Of a stretch of 53,941 nt of DNA, positions 52,805 to 53,941 are shown piece by piece. Origin of the DNA: Solirubrobacterales bacterium. Lineage in GTDB: Bacteria; Actinomycetota; Thermoleophilia; Solirubrobacterales; Solirubrobacteraceae. Position numbers and translations under genes: made by a program. The stretch's first letter is position 1. The number at the start of each line of letters is the position of its first letter. The stretch spans positions 494 to 54,434 of the forward strand of contig PKYB01000007.1 in assembly GCA_003133565.1 (NCBI GenBank), given 5' to 3'. The notes beneath the pieces were generated by a model. That model made no database searches. It worked only from the letters and a program-made list of their open reading frames with translations, and had not been told where the DNA came from.

Positions 52805-53221
52805 ATGAATCCCGCTCGCAAGCGGCAGGTCCGCCTCATCGTCTCGCTCACGCTGGCGCTGGCGCTCGGCGGCGGCCTCATATATACGAGCTTCTCGGCG
52901 GCCGACCCGGCACTGTCGCCGACGCAGCTGCTCGCAAAGGCCCGGCCCGGCGTCAGCTACGAGCTCACCGGCACCGTCGTCGCCGGCTCGGTCCGCCACC
53001 TCGGCGACGGCGTGCTCGACTTCCGGCTCGCCGACCGCGCCGGCGGTGGCCCGTCGGTGCCGGTCAGCTACTCCGGCGCCGTCCCCGACCCGTTCCGTGT
53101 CGGCCGTGAGCTGATTGTCACCGTCAACAAGAGTGGCGAGGGCTTCGTCGGCCAGCCGAACTCGATGATCACGAAGTGCCCGTCGAAGTACGTAGCGGCG
53201 CCGAACCCGAAGTCCACGTGA
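52805..53221 (+). CDS. ccmE: Cytochrome c maturation haem chaperone CcmE, CxxxY variant
   Basis: 138 residues from ATG 52805. One N-terminal membrane helix (LIVSLTLALALGGGLIYTSF) followed by the OB-fold beta-barrel (YELTGTVVAGSVRHLGDGVLDFRLAD, VPVSYSGAVPDPFRVGRELIV). The haem-attachment site is C125-P-S-K-Y129 rather than the common H-D-E-N-Y: a Cys replaces the haem-binding His. CxxxY CcmE is the known variant of archaea and some bacteria. It carries haem to CcmF, whose gene starts 17 bases downstream. Confidence 0.88.
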   Translation: MNPARKRQVRLIVSLTLALALGGGLIYTSFSAADPALSPTQLLAKARPGVSYELTGTVVAGSVRHLGDGVLDFRLADRAGGGPSVPVSYSGAVPDPFRVGRELIVTVNKSGEGFVGQPNSMITKCPSKYVAAPNPKST

Positions 53222-53237
53222 GCGCAGTGAGGCGCTG

Positions 53238-53941
53238 ATGGCCGTCGTCGGCCGTGCCGCGCTGATCCTGGCGCTCATCACCTCGCTTTTCGGCATCGGC
53301 GCATCGCTCTACGGTGCGCGCCAGGGGCGGCGTGACTGGATCGACGCCGGCCGCCGCTCGGTTTACGCGCTCGTGGCGATCCTCACCGTCGCGATCGCGG
53401 TCCTCGAGATCGCGTTCATCTCCAACGACTTCGCCTACAACACCGTCGCCAACAATTCGAGTCTGACAACGCCGCTCGTCTATCGCGCGGCGGCGATGTG
53501 GGGCTCACAGGAGGGCTCGCTGCTGCTCTGGGTTTGGCTGCTCTCGATCTGGTCGAGCCTCGCCGTCTTTCTCACCCGCAACCGCCTGCGCGAAGTGGTC
53601 CCGTATGCGGTGGCGGTGCTGCTCGGCTTCGGCACGTTCTTCACGTCATTGCTCGTGTTCTTTGCCACACCGTTCGCGACGACCGCGCCGGCGCCGCTCA
53701 ACGGCGTCGGGCTGGACCCGCTGCTGCGCAACCCGGCGATGATCATCCACCCGCCGATGCTCTACTCGGGGTACACGTTCTTCACGATCCCGTTCGCCTT
53801 CGCCGTCGGCGCGCTGATCACCCGTCGCGTCGACGCCGAATGGATCGGTGTGGCGCGGCGCTTCGCGCTGGCGTCGTGGCTCTTCCTCGGCATCGGCGTC
53901 CTGCTCGGCGCGCGCTGGGCCTACTACGAGATCGGCTGGGG
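53238..53941 (+). CDS. ccmF: Haem lyase CcmF, N-terminal part, cut by window edge
   Basis: The open frame runs from ATG 53238 (GAGG a few bases upstream) to the end of the window, about 234 residues. CcmF/CcsA-family features: MWGSQEGSLLLWVWLL (WGxxEGS of the haem-handling domain), LNGVGLDPLLRNPAMIIHPPMLY and GYTFFTIPFAFAVGAL, plus many membrane helices. Accepts haem from CcmE and ligates it to apocytochrome c. Directly downstream of ccmE, so co-transcribed. Confidence 0.93.
   Translation, partial: MAVVGRAALILALITSLFGIGASLYGARQGRRDWIDAGRRSVYALVAILTVAIAVLEIAFISNDFAYNTVANNSSLTTPLVYRAAAMWGSQEGSLLLWVWLLSIWSSLAVFLTRNRLREVVPYAVAVLLGFGTFFTSLLVFFATPFATTAPAPLNGVGLDPLLRNPAMIIHPPMLYSGYTFFTIPFAFAVGALITRRVDAEWIGVARRFALASWLFLGIGVLLGARWAYYEIGW

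Overview
The window is a 53.9 kb, GC-rich stretch that is almost fully coding, with many GTG starts. Gene content (uvrC-rapZ-gap-pgk-tpiA-gpmI order, a PASTA-less Ser/Thr kinase, leaderless gene starts, secreted proteins with 'SC-x5-C' repeats, a CcmG/H/E/F cytochrome c maturation set) points to a high-GC actinobacterium. A deep lineage such as Thermoleophilia (Solirubrobacterales-like) is my best guess; this is inferred from gene style, not from a marker gene.

Layout. 1-7 kb: a membrane-anchored HtrA-like protease (cut by the window edge), small unknowns, a secreted GH79-like hydrolase, an FMN reductase, an HD-GYP response regulator and a small lipoprotein. 7-11.2 kb: the phosphate uptake locus, with pstCAB on the minus strand diverging from pstS on the plus strand across a promoter region holding a 34-base-period direct repeat, and a strong terminator after pstS. 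11.3-16 kb: a secreted seven-blade 'SC-x5-C' propeller protein followed by two tandemly duplicated GH27 (alpha-galactosidase-like) enzymes. 16-26.5 kb: a Nudix hydrolase, a MacB/FtsX-type permease facing an ABC ATPase that lacks the H-loop histidine, an M3 peptidase, an ABC-2 exporter, an EamA transporter and an ABC-F ATPase. 26.5-34 kb: uvrC, rapZ and a tightly packed glycolytic run gap-pgk-tpiA-gpmI (yvcK and whiA, usual neighbours of rapZ in actinobacteria, are absent here). 34-42.6 kb: MarR regulator, DedA protein, tgt, a phosphoesterase-lipoprotein-kinase operon, an M48 protease, a DUF3467-like protein, rlmH and argS.

42.6-53.9 kb: cytochrome c maturation genes split in two groups. ccmG-ccmH lie on the minus side of a tRNA-Gly(CCC) gene. 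ccmE and ccmF lie about 9 kb further on. Between them is a roughly 6 kb island that starts at the 3' end of the tRNA-Gly gene and ends at a same-orientation copy of that 3' end (19 identical bases). It carries an intact pobA-like hydroxylase, an amidohydrolase, a methyltransferase and a TetR/SDR divergent pair. It also holds debris of an acyl-CoA dehydrogenase, a frameshifted CoA-transferase subunit and a frameshifted sugar-ABC ATPase. No integrase is visible. The CcmE here has the CxxxY haem-binding motif instead of the usual HxxxY, yet a CcmH-like protein is also encoded.

A window-wide pattern is that at least 17 genes have a TANNNT-like -10 box only 6-9 bases (10 in one case) before the start codon, which implies leaderless transcripts. 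In one intergenic region (rlmH / DUF3467) a single symmetric box appears to serve both directions. No computation was run: all calls come from reading motifs and layout.
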